DNA of 64,000 nucleotides from Streptomyces sp. NBC_00704 (GCF_036226605.1 NZ_CP109000.1:1426001-1490000); one strand, 5' to 3'. Counted from the first letter of the stretch, positions 24,501 to 32,750 are shown. Made by a program: numbers and translations. Notes: generated by a model from the letters alone, not told the origin.

Positions 24501-25936
24501 TGAGGCTCCTCCACGGCCGGGGCGGCCTCGGGGGCGAGAACGGGCTCGGGGGCGGGCGCCACGGGGGGCGCCGGTTCCGAGGGAGCGCCGGTCACGCTGC
24601 CGGGCGCGGGTACGGCAGCGGCCGCGGGCGCGTCGGTCTCGGGCGCCTGAGGCGCCTCGGAGGCCTGCGGCTCGTGCGGAACCTGCGGTTCCTGCGCCGA
24701 GGAGTCGTCGGTCGCCGTGACGGGCTCCTGCGGCTGCGGCTGCTCGGCTGCTTCCGGCTCCTGCGGCGCGTGCGCCTCTTCGGGCGCGTCGGCGTCGGCG
24801 GGGCTCGCCGCCGCCTCACCGGCGTCCGCGACGGCCGGACCTGCGACGGCGCTCTCGGCCGCGGTTGCCGCCTCGGCCGGGTCGGCGACGGCGGTCTGCG
24901 CCGGGGCGGGCTCGGCGGTCTCCGCGGTCTCCACGGCCTCGGCGGCGGCCTGCCCAGCGGGCTCGGCGGACGGCTCGGGCTGGGCTGCTGCTTCCGGGGC
25001 AACCGGTTCCGGGGCGGCGGGGGGCTGTTCCGCGGGCGCGGCCTCGGCGTCCGGCGCCGTCTCCGGCGTGCCCGTCGTCTCGGCCGGCTGCTCGACGGCG
25101 GTCACCGGAGCGTCCGCGGCGGACGGCTCGTCGGCGGGCTGCTGCTGGGCCTCCGCCATCATCGCGGCGCCGAGCAGTTCGCCGGTGTCGACGATCCCGT
25201 ACCCCCGGGCGACGCGGGGTTCCGGCGCGGTCCCGGGCTCGTCGGCCTCCGGCGGGGCGGTCGCGGCGATCGCCTCGGTCGCCACGCGGGCGACCACGGC
25301 CTGGGCCGCGCCCGCGGGCTCGGCCTGCCGGGTCCGGGCGACCGCGGCGGGGACGGCCGTCTCCCCGGCGGTCCCCCCGGAAACGGCGGAAACGGCCGGG
25401 GCCTGGGCGACGTCCTGGACCGTGGTCTGCGCCGCGGTCTGGGCGGCGCCCCAGGGGGACGCGCCCTGCGGGGGCATGTCCCGCAGGTGCGGCACGTCGA
25501 GGTACTCGGGGCCGGAGACCGCCACGCCGGACTGCCGCACCGGCGCGCCCGCGGGGCCGCGGTCGGCGAGCGAGCGGACCGGGCTGGCGGAGGCGTCGGG
25601 GATCGGGGGGCCGAGGTGGAGGGGGCGGCGCGGGGTGGCCTGCGGGGCCGACGGGCCGGGCAGGCGGACGCCGGTGAGGTCGACCGAACCGCTGTCGCGG
25701 CCGGCCGTCTCGTGCGGCCCCGGCTCGTGGACCGCCTCGACCACCGGTTCCGGCGCGGGCGGCGCGACCTCGTTGCCCCACGCGCTCTGGGCACCCGGCA
25801 GCAGCAACAGGTCTTCGTCCTCGGCGGGGGTCTCGGAGAGGTAGGTGTACGCACCGTGCGCGGGGACGCCCGGCTGCTCCACCATGCCTGCGCTCTCCGG
25901 CAGCCCCTCGCCCGGGACCTGGCCGGTGTCGGTCAT
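21509..25936 (-). CDS. cobT: Giant fusion: disordered region, BluB-like nitroreductase and CobT
   Basis: A 1475-residue protein in three parts. Residues 1 to about 890 are Pro/Ala/Glu/Thr-rich low complexity with SAPEPAVP and ETTETAEAA repeats and no cysteines. About 900-1110 is a nitroreductase/BluB-like flavin domain (RRDIRNGFRSDPIPHEVLLRVLEAAHTAPS, then SHSQPWDFVVIRS-like sequence). About 1120-1475 is nicotinate-nucleotide:dimethylbenzimidazole phosphoribosyltransferase (KPAGALGMLEIISAQLSGL, IFAGDHGVHAQGV, LLTGEMGIANTTASAAL, VILDGVSAGAAALVA). Making the lower ligand from FMN and activating it for B12 would thus be joined in one chain. The acidic head could be a spacer or a partner-binding tail. 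The start at 25936 follows family habit; the upstream frame to 26206 is unsupported. Confidence 0.88.
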   Translation of the reverse strand: MTDTGQVPGEGLPESAGMVEQPGVPAHGAYTYLSETPAEDEDLLLLPGAQSAWGNEVAPPAPEPVVEAVHEPGPHETAGRDSGSVDLTGVRLPGPSAPQATPRRPLHLGPPIPDASASPVRSLADRGPAGAPVRQSGVAVSGPEYLDVPHLRDMPPQGASPWGAAQTAAQTTVQDVAQAPAVSAVSGGTAGETAVPAAVARTRQAEPAGAAQAVVARVATEAIAATAPPEADEPGTAPEPRVARGYGIVDTGELLGAAMMAEAQQQPADEPSAADAPVTAVEQPAETTGTPETAPDAEAAPAEQPPAAPEPVAPEAAAQPEPSAEPAGQAAAEAVETAETAEPAPAQTAVADPAEAATAAESAVAGPAVADAGEAAASPADADAPEEAHAPQEPEAAEQPQPQEPVTATDDSSAQEPQVPHEPQASEAPQAPETDAPAAAAVPAPGSVTGAPSEPAPPVAPAPEPVLAPEAAPAVEEPQAVTPEAPEPEASAEETPAAQVFEAPASGTAPEPALAAPTATVVEPDAAAQAEPVAAPAEPVAEQSAGQTAEEPAPPSEAPEASAEAAVAAQPVHAADTASPTPDADPETPAAAVPDASSAPEPATPVVQPPAETMEAAETTETTETTETAEAAETAEAAETEETAETEETAEAAGAVETLSASEPAGPSDEAAPAPSAPEPAVPSAPEPAVPSAPEPAVPSAPEPAVPSAPEPAVPAAHEPAVPLAAEAPPVEPAAAVAPQPAEETDAELRHAAAPVPQQEQPESVHPVPDLPSAPTVPAGASEPPAEHLAPAPPNVVAAPESQQPGPEPTTAGPEAGAEAVAQTAAVLSAVPAAPVPAPRGAEPVVTEAPAAFDAEHETQTDADADPDVVQSPEDLRTRAADQEESPAVPVEEARESAGPAAPAYDDAERAAVLKVMRERRDIRNGFRSDPIPHEVLLRVLEAAHTAPSVGHSQPWDFVVIRSADTRRAMHELATRQRDAYAKSLPKGRAKQFKELKIEAILDTPVNIVVTADPTRGGRHTLGRHTQPQMAPYSSALAVENLWLAARAEGLGVGWVSFFDEREMVRALGLPEHLEVVAYLCVGYVDEFPDEPELMQAGWAKRRPLSWVVHEETYGRRALPGEDPHDLLAETVASVRPLDAKALGEAWERQKRMTKPAGALGMLEIISAQLSGLSRQCPPPIPEPAAVAIFAGDHGVHAQGVTPWPQEVTAQMVANFLGGGAVCNAFAAQVGAEVCVVDVGVAADLPGTPGLLPRKIRAGTSDMTTGPAMTREEARQAIEVGIETARDLVAAGNKALLTGEMGIANTTASAALISVFTGADPAEVTGRGTGINDETLARKTEVVRRALDFHQPDPADPIGVLAAIGGFEHAAMVGLLLGGASLRTPVILDGVSAGAAALVARAIAPEVLAACIAGHRSAEPGHVAALNKLGLRPLVDLDLRLGEGTGALLALPLVQSTARAMHEVATFDSAGVTEK
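23801..23920 (-). repeat. 24-bp tandem repeat inside cobT, about five copies
   Basis: Four exact 24-bp units start at 23801, 23825, 23849 and 23873, followed by a diverging fifth. Each encodes eight residues (PSAPEPAV register) on the minus strand. In-frame units allow length change without frameshift. Confidence 0.9.
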
Positions 25937-26302
25937 GCGTACCCCTCGCCCATCGGTTAGTGCTTCTGCGGCCGGCTCACCCGGAGCGGCGCACCGACCG
26001 CCCCGTAGTGAAGAACGAGCGTCCGCGCCCAGCGGCACGAACGACCCGCCCGAAATAGCGACAAAGCCATTCAGTGGCATTGTCCCGGCCGTCGTCGCCT
26101 CGCGACAGCTTGATCGGCGAGGCTCCGCTGTGGACTGCGCCACGTTGCGCGCCCTCCGGTTCTGCCGTACCACACGCAGCCCAAAAGGGAGGTGTTTTCC
26201 GGACATTGGCCGACGAAGCGTCGGGCGACCGGAAGCGGTACGACGATCGGCCAGCCTACCGCGCGCGGTACGACAACAGGATCACGGGGAGGGCTGTCCC
26301 GG
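25937..26302. other. 366-bp region between cbiET and cobT
   Basis: No gene is supported. A GCCATTCAGTGGC inverted repeat lies near 26066-26078. I looked for a cobalamin riboswitch in the minus orientation; the B12 box is not present. Confidence 0.45.
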
Positions 26303-27520
26303 TCACGGCCGGCGGTCGGCGAGAACCCCGGTGAGCAGGAACGCGACGCTCCGCTCCGTCTCCGTCCAGGCCCGCGTGTCGAGTTCGACGGACTGGACGA
26401 GGGCGCACTCGACGCCGTACCCGTGCTCGGAGAGGTCGCGGCCCACGCGTTCGGCCGCGTCGCGGGTCGCCGCGTGGGTGACGATGCGCTGCGGACGGCG
26501 GTCGACGACCGCGGAGACCACCGGCGCTCCCCCGCCGCCGACCCGGACGACGTCCGGTTCGGGCAGGTTCTCCAGGACGTGCGGGGCTCCGCCGTGGACG
26601 ATCTGGAGCTGGACCCCGTGGCGGCGTGCGGCCGCGTCGGTGCGGGCGCAGGCCTCCAGGTCCCGGTCGACCGCGATGACGGCGGCGCCCGCCCGGGCGG
26701 CCTCGGTCGCGAACGCTCCGCTGCCGCAGCCGACGTCCCAGACGAGGTCGCCCACGCGCGGGCCCAGCCGGGCGAGTTGGGCGGCGCGCAGCAGCGGCGT
26801 CTCCCCTTCGCCGAGCACCCCGCCGTACGCCTCGCCGGGCAGTGTCCAGCCGCGCGGGCCGGCGCCGGGGTCGCGGCCCGCGATCCAGCCGCTCTCCCCG
26901 GCGACGACCGGGCCGGTGGGGCCGCCGATGACGATGACGACGTTGGGGTCGCGCCACATGTGGTCGGCCGCCTTGTCGGAGGTGACGACGCTGACCTGTT
27001 CGCGGTCGGTGCCGAGTTCCTCGCACACCACGAAGGTGCGGTGCACGCCCTCCAGCAGCAGGCCCAGCTCGGCGGGCCCGGCGCCCGGGGAGGTGAGGAC
27101 GGCGACCTTGGTGTGGGCCCGGCACACGTTGACCGCGCGGCGCAGGGTGCGCCGGTGGGCGACGACCACCTGGGCGTCGTCCCAGGGCATGCCGGCCCTC
27201 GCGAAGGCCGCGGCCACGGCGGAGACGGCGGGGACGACCTCGACCTCCAGGCCGAACTCGGGGGCGCGCAGGGCGCGTACGACGCCGAAGAAGCCCGGGT
27301 CGCCGTCGGCGACGACGACCGCGGTGCCGCGGTGGCCGGCGATGCGGCGGGCGGCGAGGGCGACGCTGCCGAGCCGGACGCGTTCCGCGGTGGGCGGCAC
27401 CTCGGGCAGCGTCAGATGGTGGGCGGCGCCGGCCACCAGGGTGGCCGCGCCGAGAGCGGAGCGGGCCGCGGCGGTCAGCGGCGAGCCGTCCCAGCCGATC
27501 ACCGTGACGCGGTCGGCCAT
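26303..27520 (-). CDS. cobL: Precorrin-6Y C5,15-methyltransferase (decarboxylating), CbiE-CbiT fusion
   Basis: A 405-residue bifunctional enzyme. The N-terminal CbiE-type tetrapyrrole methylase (VTVIGWDGSPLTAAARSAL, VVVADGDPGFFGVVRAL) adds the C5/C15 methyls. The C-terminal CbiT half (WDVGCGSGAFATEAARAGAAVIAVDRD) is a class I SAM methyltransferase that also decarboxylates the acetate chain. Domain order and length are those of CobL. It acts mid-way in corrin-ring construction, between cobA and cobT. Other cob genes must lie outside the window. Confidence 0.92.
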   Translation of the reverse strand: MADRVTVIGWDGSPLTAAARSALGAATLVAGAAHHLTLPEVPPTAERVRLGSVALAARRIAGHRGTAVVVADGDPGFFGVVRALRAPEFGLEVEVVPAVSAVAAAFARAGMPWDDAQVVVAHRRTLRRAVNVCRAHTKVAVLTSPGAGPAELGLLLEGVHRTFVVCEELGTDREQVSVVTSDKAADHMWRDPNVVIVIGGPTGPVVAGESGWIAGRDPGAGPRGWTLPGEAYGGVLGEGETPLLRAAQLARLGPRVGDLVWDVGCGSGAFATEAARAGAAVIAVDRDLEACARTDAAARRHGVQLQIVHGGAPHVLENLPEPDVVRVGGGGAPVVSAVVDRRPQRIVTHAATRDAAERVGRDLSEHGYGVECALVQSVELDTRAWTETERSVAFLLTGVLADRRP

Positions 27521-27605
27521 GGTCGTCAGTCTCCCCCGGGTTCACGCAGGCAGCGGGCTTCGTGAGGGTACCTGGTCGGGGCGTGCGGGAAGGGGCGCGG
27601 CCCGG

Positions 27606-28244
27606 TCAGTTCCAGTCGGTGTACGAGGTGAAACCGCCGCTCTCCGCGAAGTGCTCGCCGCCGGTGTCGAGGTCCTCGGGGAGGAGGCTCCACACGATGT
27701 AGTCGGTGCGGACCTCGCTCCACCCGCCGTCCTCGCCGCGCACGCGCGCTATGCAGGCGCCGCGCAGCACGCCCTCGCTGATGCACCCGATCTTCTGGGC
27801 GACCTGCTGGGAGGCGGTGTTGTCGGCGGCCGTGCGCAGCTCGATGCGTTCGAACTTCTGGTCGGTCAGCAGCCATCGGGCGGTGGCCATGGCCGCTTCG
27901 GAGGCGTAGCCCTCGCCGCGCGCCCAGGGGGCGACGATGTACGACAGCTCGGTGGAGCGGACGTGCCAGTTGGTCTTGGCGAGCTGGACGACGCCGACGA
28001 GGCGCTGGGTGAGGAACTCGGTGACGGCGAGGTCGAGGCCGCGGCCCGCGGCGTGTTCGGCGGGGGCGTACTCGGTGATCCAGCGGCGGGCGGCCGCCTC
28101 GTCGAAGGGCTGCGGGACGGAGGTCCAGGCCGCGACCTGCTCGTCGTTCATCATGTCGGCCAGGGCGGGCACGTCGTCCTCGTCGAGCGGACGCAGGCCC
28201 AACCGCTCCGTGCTGATGGAGATGGTGGGGAAGGTGCTCGTCAT
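27606..28244 (-). CDS. GNAT acetyltransferase (RimJ/RimL-like)
   Basis: A 212-residue protein of the Acetyltransf_3 type: TERLGLRPLDEDDVPALADMM, AAARRWITEYAPAEHAAGRGLDLAV, ELSYIVAPWARGEGYASEAAMA (acetyl-CoA loop, more relaxed than the Q/RxxGxG/A consensus) and ELRTAADNTASQQVAQKIGCISEGVLRG. The overall pattern matches protein or antibiotic N-acetyltransferases; the substrate is not predictable. Confidence 0.85.
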   Translation of the reverse strand: MTSTFPTISISTERLGLRPLDEDDVPALADMMNDEQVAAWTSVPQPFDEAAARRWITEYAPAEHAAGRGLDLAVTEFLTQRLVGVVQLAKTNWHVRSTELSYIVAPWARGEGYASEAAMATARWLLTDQKFERIELRTAADNTASQQVAQKIGCISEGVLRGACIARVRGEDGGWSEVRTDYIVWSLLPEDLDTGGEHFAESGGFTSYTDWN

Positions 28245-28343
28245 GCGCCGCTCCGTAACCTTCGGGACCTCGTGAACCTGCCGACCCGTCAGGGCCCGCT
28301 GAACTGCCCAGCATGCAGCATGCGGCGCTGAACCACACCACGG

Positions 28344-28370
28344 GGTCCGCGCCGCCCGCGGGCGCGGACC
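28344..28370 (-). terminator. Terminator after metQ
   Basis: Stem GGTCCGCGCC (28344-28353) with GGCGCGGACC (28361-28370), 7-nt loop, 26 nt past the metQ stop on the minus strand. Confidence 0.65.
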
Positions 28371-28396
28371 TCGGGTGCGGGGGACGTCGGTCGAGG

Positions 28397-29233
28397 TCAG
28401 AAGGCGGCGACGACGGCGCCGTCGTACGTGTCGGCGATGAACTTCCTGACCTCGGGCGAGGTGAGCAGCTTGGCGAGCTTCACCACGCGCGGGTCGGTCT
28501 CGTCGCCCTTCTTCACGGCGAGGAAGTTGGCGTAGGGGTTGTCCTTGGCGGACTCCGCGGCCAGGGCGTCCTTGGCCGGGCTGAGCTTGGCCTCCAGCGC
28601 GTAGTTGCCGTTGATGACGGCCGCGTCGACGTCGCCGAGGGAGCGGGGCAGCTGGGCGGCCTCCAGCTCCTTGAACTTCAGGTTCCGGGGGTTGGACGCG
28701 ACGTCCTTGGGGGTCGCGTCGTAGCCGGCGCCGGACTTGAGCCGGAGCAGGCCGCCCGCCTCCAGCAGCTTGAGCGCGCGGGCCTCGTTGGTGGTGTCGT
28801 TCGGCAGGGCGACGGTGGCGCCCGCCTTGAGGTCCGTGAGCTTCTTGGCGCTCTTCGCGTACAGGCCGAGCGGCTCCAGGTGCACCGCGGCGCCGGGCAC
28901 GGCGACGATGTCGGTGCCGTTCTTCTTGTTGAAGTCGTCGAGGTACGGCTGGTGCTGGAAGTAGTTGGCGTCGACCTCGCCCTGCTGGACGGCGGTGTTG
29001 GGCGTCACGTAGTCCGTGAACTCCTTGACCTCCAGCTTGAGGCCGGCCTTCGCCGCGAGGTGGTCCTTGACGTAGGTGAGGATCTCGCCCTGCGGGGTGG
29101 GGGTGGCGGCGACGGTGAGCGTGGCGTTCGCGTCGGCGCTGCCGGAGTCCTTGTCCGAGCCGCAGGCGCTGAGTCCGAGGGTGAGGGCTCCGGCGGCGAG
29201 GACGGCGGTGGTGATCTTGGCGGTGTTACGCAC
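28397..29233 (-). CDS. metQ: Methionine-binding lipoprotein
   Basis: A 278-residue NLPA-family lipoprotein. A signal peptide with lipobox LSAC (LGLSACGSDKDSG) is followed by LTVAATPTPQGEILTYVKDHL, EVKEFTDYVTPNTAVQQGEVDANYFQHQPYLDDF and VALPNDTTNEARALKLLEAGGLLRLK, all typical of MetQ. The GTG at 29233 has GGAAAGG 8-9 nt upstream. Last gene of metN-metI-metQ; it presents D/L-methionine to the MetNI importer. Confidence 0.93.
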   Translation of the reverse strand: MRNTAKITTAVLAAGALTLGLSACGSDKDSGSADANATLTVAATPTPQGEILTYVKDHLAAKAGLKLEVKEFTDYVTPNTAVQQGEVDANYFQHQPYLDDFNKKNGTDIVAVPGAAVHLEPLGLYAKSAKKLTDLKAGATVALPNDTTNEARALKLLEAGGLLRLKSGAGYDATPKDVASNPRNLKFKELEAAQLPRSLGDVDAAVINGNYALEAKLSPAKDALAAESAKDNPYANFLAVKKGDETDPRVVKLAKLLTSPEVRKFIADTYDGAVVAAF

Positions 29234-29343
29234 GAAAAGTGCCTTTCCTGAAGGGTGGTGCGCCCCGCGTCGGGTGGTGCGGGGAGTCTTGGGCAGCGGC
29301 CCGGTGGGGGGCGGGCCGAGGCGGGGTGGCCGTGGGGGCCGGG

Positions 29344-30090
29344 TCAGACGGCCTTGCCGACGTCGGGGGCCGCGGGCTCCTTCGCCCGGAGCAGGCGCAG
29401 CTTCGGCGCGGGGCCGGAGCGGCCGCCGCGGCGGTGCAGGGAGCGGGCCGCGTAGTCCCCGGCGAACTGGATGAGCGCGATGACGACGGCCAGGATGGCC
29501 ACCGTGATCCACATCAGCTCGGTCTCGAAGCGCTGGTAGCCGTAGCGGATGGCGATGTCGCCGAGGCCGCCGGCGCCGACCGTGCCGGCCATCGCGGAGT
29601 AGCCGATGAGGGCGACGATCGTGGTGGTCGTGCCGGCGATGAGGGAGGGCAGGGACTCGGGGACGAGCACCTTGCGCACGATGGTCCAGGTGTTGCCGCC
29701 CATCGCCTGCACGGCCTCGACGAGTCCGCCGTCCACTTCCCGGACGGCCGTCTCGACCAGGCGCGCGAAGAACGGGATGGCGCCGATGGCGAGCGGCACG
29801 ATCGCGGCCTCGCGGCCGATGGTCGTCCCGGTGACCGTGCGCGTGAAGTTCATCAGCGCGACCATGAGGATGATGAAGGGCATCGAGCGGGCGATGTTCA
29901 CGACCTGCCCGATCACCTTGTTGGCGACGGTGTTCTGCAACAGGCCGCCGCGGTCGGTCAGCACCAGCAGGACGCCGAGCGGCAGACCGCCGACGACCGC
30001 GACGAGGGTGGACCAGCCGACCATGTAGAGGGTGTCCCAACAGGCCTGGGACAGCAGGGGCTGTATCTCGGACCACTGGGTTCCGCTCAC
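29344..30090 (-). CDS. metI: Methionine ABC transporter permease
   Basis: A 248-residue permease with five to six helices. RSMPFIILMVALMNFTRTVTGT, GAIPFFARLVETAVREVDGGLVEAVQAMG (coupling loop) and SAMAGTVGAGGLGDIAIRYGYQRFET are MetI signatures. Its GTG start overlaps the metN stop by 4 nt (GTGA). Confidence 0.94.
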   Translation of the reverse strand: MSGTQWSEIQPLLSQACWDTLYMVGWSTLVAVVGGLPLGVLLVLTDRGGLLQNTVANKVIGQVVNIARSMPFIILMVALMNFTRTVTGTTIGREAAIVPLAIGAIPFFARLVETAVREVDGGLVEAVQAMGGNTWTIVRKVLVPESLPSLIAGTTTTIVALIGYSAMAGTVGAGGLGDIAIRYGYQRFETELMWITVAILAVVIALIQFAGDYAARSLHRRGGRSGPAPKLRLLRAKEPAAPDVGKAV

Positions 30091-31130
30091 TTGGCGGCCT
30101 CCTTCAGCAGCGCGGGCCCGGGCGCCGCCCGGTCCACGACGTCGATCTGAAGGCCCCGTTCGCGCAGGAAGCCGATGGGCACGACGTTGTCCTCGTAGCG
30201 GCCGGGCAGCTCGATGCGCATGCGGCCGATCTGGAGGCCGCCGACGGTGTCGATGGCGGCGCCGAGGATCGAGATGTCGATGTTGTAGGTGCGCGACAGC
30301 TGGGAGACGACGGGCTGGGTGGCGGCCTCGCCGAGGAAGGTGACGTCGACGACGGTGCGGTCGTCGCCGGTGGCCTCGCCGCCGACGGGGAAGAGGGCGG
30401 CGGCCAGTTCGGAGCCGGGGGTGGCGAGCAGCTCGCTGACCGTGCCGGACTCGACGAGGCGGCCGCTGTCCATGAGCGCGGCGGAGTCGCAGACCGACTT
30501 CACCACGTCCATCTCGTGGGTGATCAGCAGGACCGTCAGGCCGAGCTGCCGGTTGAGGTCGCGCAGCAGCCGGAGGATGGAGCGGGTGGTCTCCGGGTCG
30601 AGGGCGCTGGTGGCCTCGTCGGACAGCAGCACCTTGGGGTCGCCGGCCAGGGCGCGGGCGATGCCGACGCGCTGCTTCTGGCCGCCGGAGAGCTGGGCGG
30701 GGTAGGACTGCGCCTTGTCGGCCAGGCCGACCAGGTCGAGCAGGTCCAGCGCCTTGCGGGAACGTTCCTTCCCGGAGCTGCCGAGGATCTCCAGAGGCAG
30801 CTCGACGTTGTCCTGCACGGTCCGCGAGGACAGCAGGTTGAAGTGCTGGAAGACCATGCCGATCCGGCTGCGCGCCTGCCGCAGCTCCTTGCCGGCGCGC
30901 GGACCGCGTCCGGCGAGCGCGGTGAGGTCCTGTCCGGCGACGGTGACCGTGCCGGAGGTGGGGCGCTCCAGGAGGTTGATGCAGCGGATGAGCGAGGACT
31001 TGCCGGCGCCGGACTGGCCGATGACGCCGTACACCTCGCCTTCGCGCACGTGCAGGTCGACGCCGTCGAGGGCGGTGACCGCACGGCCGCGCGAGCGGTA
31101 GACCTTGCTCAGGCCCGTGGTGGTGATCAC
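30087..31130 (-). CDS. metN: Methionine ABC transporter ATP-binding protein
   Basis: A 347-residue ATPase: GQSGAGKSSLIRC (Walker A), LSGGQKQRVGIARAL (signature), KVLLSDEATSALD (Walker B) and TVLLITHEMDVV (switch His). The C-terminal about 80 residues form the NIL/ACT-like domain that senses methionine and inhibits transport (FLGEAATQPVVSQLSRTYNIDISILGA). The GTG at 31130 gives MITTTGLSKVYRSRG, the usual start. About 220 nt separate it from a possible leader peptide. Confidence 0.94.
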   Translation of the reverse strand: MITTTGLSKVYRSRGRAVTALDGVDLHVREGEVYGVIGQSGAGKSSLIRCINLLERPTSGTVTVAGQDLTALAGRGPRAGKELRQARSRIGMVFQHFNLLSSRTVQDNVELPLEILGSSGKERSRKALDLLDLVGLADKAQSYPAQLSGGQKQRVGIARALAGDPKVLLSDEATSALDPETTRSILRLLRDLNRQLGLTVLLITHEMDVVKSVCDSAALMDSGRLVESGTVSELLATPGSELAAALFPVGGEATGDDRTVVDVTFLGEAATQPVVSQLSRTYNIDISILGAAIDTVGGLQIGRMRIELPGRYEDNVVPIGFLRERGLQIDVVDRAAPGPALLKEAAK

Positions 31131-31348
31131 GTGGGGGTTTCCGTCACTGTCGAGTGCGCGGGCGCGGGTGTGCCCGGGCGCACGGATGCAGGCTGTCTGG
31201 GCGCGGCACGGCTCTCGCTCCGGCGGGGGATCCGGGGGGAACGCGTGCGCGGGGCGCGGCTGCGGTCTCGTACGGCTGGGATGCGGCGTACGGACCTGCC
31301 ACGGCGGCTCGCTTCGGGGCGCGAGCGCGGAGGTGGTGCGGGGGCCCT

Positions 31349-31435
31349 CTAGAAGGCGCGCATTCGACACAGACAACGAGCACCGGGCGTCATGGTCGCC
31401 TCGGTCGCACGGATGCGGCTGCTCGTCGTGGTCAT
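31349..31435 (-). CDS. Possible leader peptide upstream of metN
   Basis: A 28-residue frame (MTTTSSRIRATEATMTPGARCLCRMRAF) ends in a CLCRMR run rich in sulfur amino acids and Arg. An in-frame ATG lies two codons upstream. No ribosome site is seen, and a TTTACT sequence just upstream could be a -10 box for a leaderless message. Position about 220 nt before a methionine-transport operon suggests translation-based control, but no paired terminator/antiterminator was established. Confidence 0.3.
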   Translation of the reverse strand: MTTTSSRIRATEATMTPGARCLCRMRAF

Positions 31436-31958
31436 GAGCATCAGTAAAGCAGACGTACGGTCCTGACCGGGATCGCGGTGTCCGGATGCTGGACAGCCGT
31501 GGACACCGCTTCGGCGCATGTCAGCCGAGGGCGGGGTTACCCGCGGCCCTGCCGTTGACCGGCGGCGACGGGGTGGACGGGGCTCGGCCCCGGGGTCGCG
31601 GGGAGCGGCGCAGGCGCGCGGTCCGGGGCCGGCTGTGGCCAACGCCACGGTGGCCGGACCGACGGCCCGCCCCCGCGGGACGGGGGCGGCGGCGGCCGTC
31701 GGGGCGGGGGCCGGCCGCCCCCGGAGCGCGGGCGCCGGAGTGGGGCCGACCCCGCCGGGGCGGGGGCCGGCCGCCCCCGGAGCGCGGGCGCCGGAGTGGG
31801 GCCGACCCCGCCGGGGTGGGGCCGGCCGTCCTCGGAGCGCGGGCGCCGGGGGCGGGGCTCGCCGCGCGGAGCGTCCGGGGCGGCGCGGCCTCCCGGCGCG
31901 TGTGCGGGGGTGCGGGGCCGACGGCGGGAGGCGGAATACGGCGTAATAGGGTCGCTGC
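31436..31958. other. GC-rich intergenic region with tandem repeat
   Basis: About 520 bp between the divergent metN side and the plus-strand membrane-protein pair. The right half is very GC-rich and carries the 56-bp tandem repeat below. No gene is supported on either strand. Confidence 0.5.
31706..31850 (+). repeat. 56-bp GC-rich tandem repeat, about 2.6 copies
   Basis: Units at 31706-31761 and 31762-31817 match except at the last base, followed by a diverged partial copy. The unit contains GGAGCGCGGGCGCCGGAG. Confidence 0.85.
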
Positions 31959-32318
31959 ATGTTTGATGCCCTGACGCTGGCGACCGGCGTCGCCGCGTTG
32001 CTCCTCGCCGCCTGGTGCGGCTGGGCCGCCTACCGCGACCAGCCGACGAAGGACTGGCACTTCATCGGGATGGCCGTGGTCTCGCTGCTGGCGGTGGTCC
32101 AGCTGGTGATCGGGATCGTGCAGCTGGCGCGGGGCGAGAAGCCGGAGCAGGGCACGACGATCTTCGTGGCGTACCTGCTGGGGGCGTTCGCGTGCGTGCC
32201 GGCGGCCGGTCTCCTGTCGCTGGGCGAGCGCACCCGCTGGGGTTCGGTGACGGTCGCCGCGGCCGGTGTGGTGCTCGCCGTGCTCGAGGTGCGGCTCTTC
32301 GACATCTGGGGAGGCTGA
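31959..32318 (+). CDS. Conserved membrane protein, 119 residues
   Basis: Four hydrophobic segments (about residues 3-24, 35-57, 67-88 and 93-113) are seen. Sequence such as WAAYRDQPTKDWHFIGMAVVSLLAVVQLVIG suggests a small helical bundle; no function is known. The stop is 1 nt from the next ATG, so the two membrane proteins are translationally coupled and probably work together. Confidence 0.75.
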   Translation: MFDALTLATGVAALLLAAWCGWAAYRDQPTKDWHFIGMAVVSLLAVVQLVIGIVQLARGEKPEQGTTIFVAYLLGAFACVPAAGLLSLGERTRWGSVTVAAAGVVLAVLEVRLFDIWGG

Positions 32319-32319
32319 G

Positions 32320-32739
32320 ATGACGGCGACGCAGGAGAAGCCGGTCCGGCTGATCGGCGGGCCCGGGCTGCTGCTGGTGTGGTTCTACGGCGTCATGGTG
32401 GTCGGGGCGGTGTCGCGGTCGGCGTACCAGATCGCGACCGAGTTCGACCGGGCCCCGCTGTCGTACGTGCTGTCGGCCGTCGCCGGCGTGGTGTACGGGT
32501 TCATCACGTACACCCTGGTGCGGGGCGGGGAGACGGCCCGCAGGGCGGCGCAGGTCTGCTGCGCCGCCGAACTCGCGGGCGTGCTGATCGTGGGCACCTG
32601 GACGCTGGCCGAGCCGTCGGCGTTCCCCGACTCGACCGTGTGGTCGCAGTACGGGATGGAGTACGTGTTCATCCCGGTCCTGCTGCCGCTGTCGGCCCTG
32701 TACTGGCTGCGGCGCTCCCGGAACGCCGCCGCCGGATAG
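32320..32739 (+). CDS. Conserved membrane protein, 139 residues
   Basis: Starts at the ATG at 32320, directly after the upstream stop. Hydrophobic segments lie near residues 13-33, 46-66, 77-95 and 113-131. It is coupled to the preceding membrane protein, which suggests a two-subunit complex. I recognise no family. Confidence 0.75.
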   Translation: MTATQEKPVRLIGGPGLLLVWFYGVMVVGAVSRSAYQIATEFDRAPLSYVLSAVAGVVYGFITYTLVRGGETARRAAQVCCAAELAGVLIVGTWTLAEPSAFPDSTVWSQYGMEYVFIPVLLPLSALYWLRRSRNAAAG

Positions 32740-32750
32740 CCGCCCGCGCG

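Noticed and set aside
21551..25960. 1469-residue open frame on the + strand
   Set aside because: It is the antisense of the BluB-CobT gene; its Gly/Arg/Leu composition reflects the reverse of high-GC codon usage.
25937..26302. Possible cobalamin riboswitch upstream of cobT (a GCCACTG sequence on the minus strand)
   Set aside because: Only that heptamer fits, within a simple GCCATTCAGTGGC inverted repeat. The B12 box and other conserved blocks are absent.
31420..31480. SAM-IV-like GGTCATGAGCATCAG start on the + strand
   Set aside because: It is in the wrong orientation for metN, and the following conserved CCGGCAACC segment is missing. It is the complement of the leader-peptide frame.
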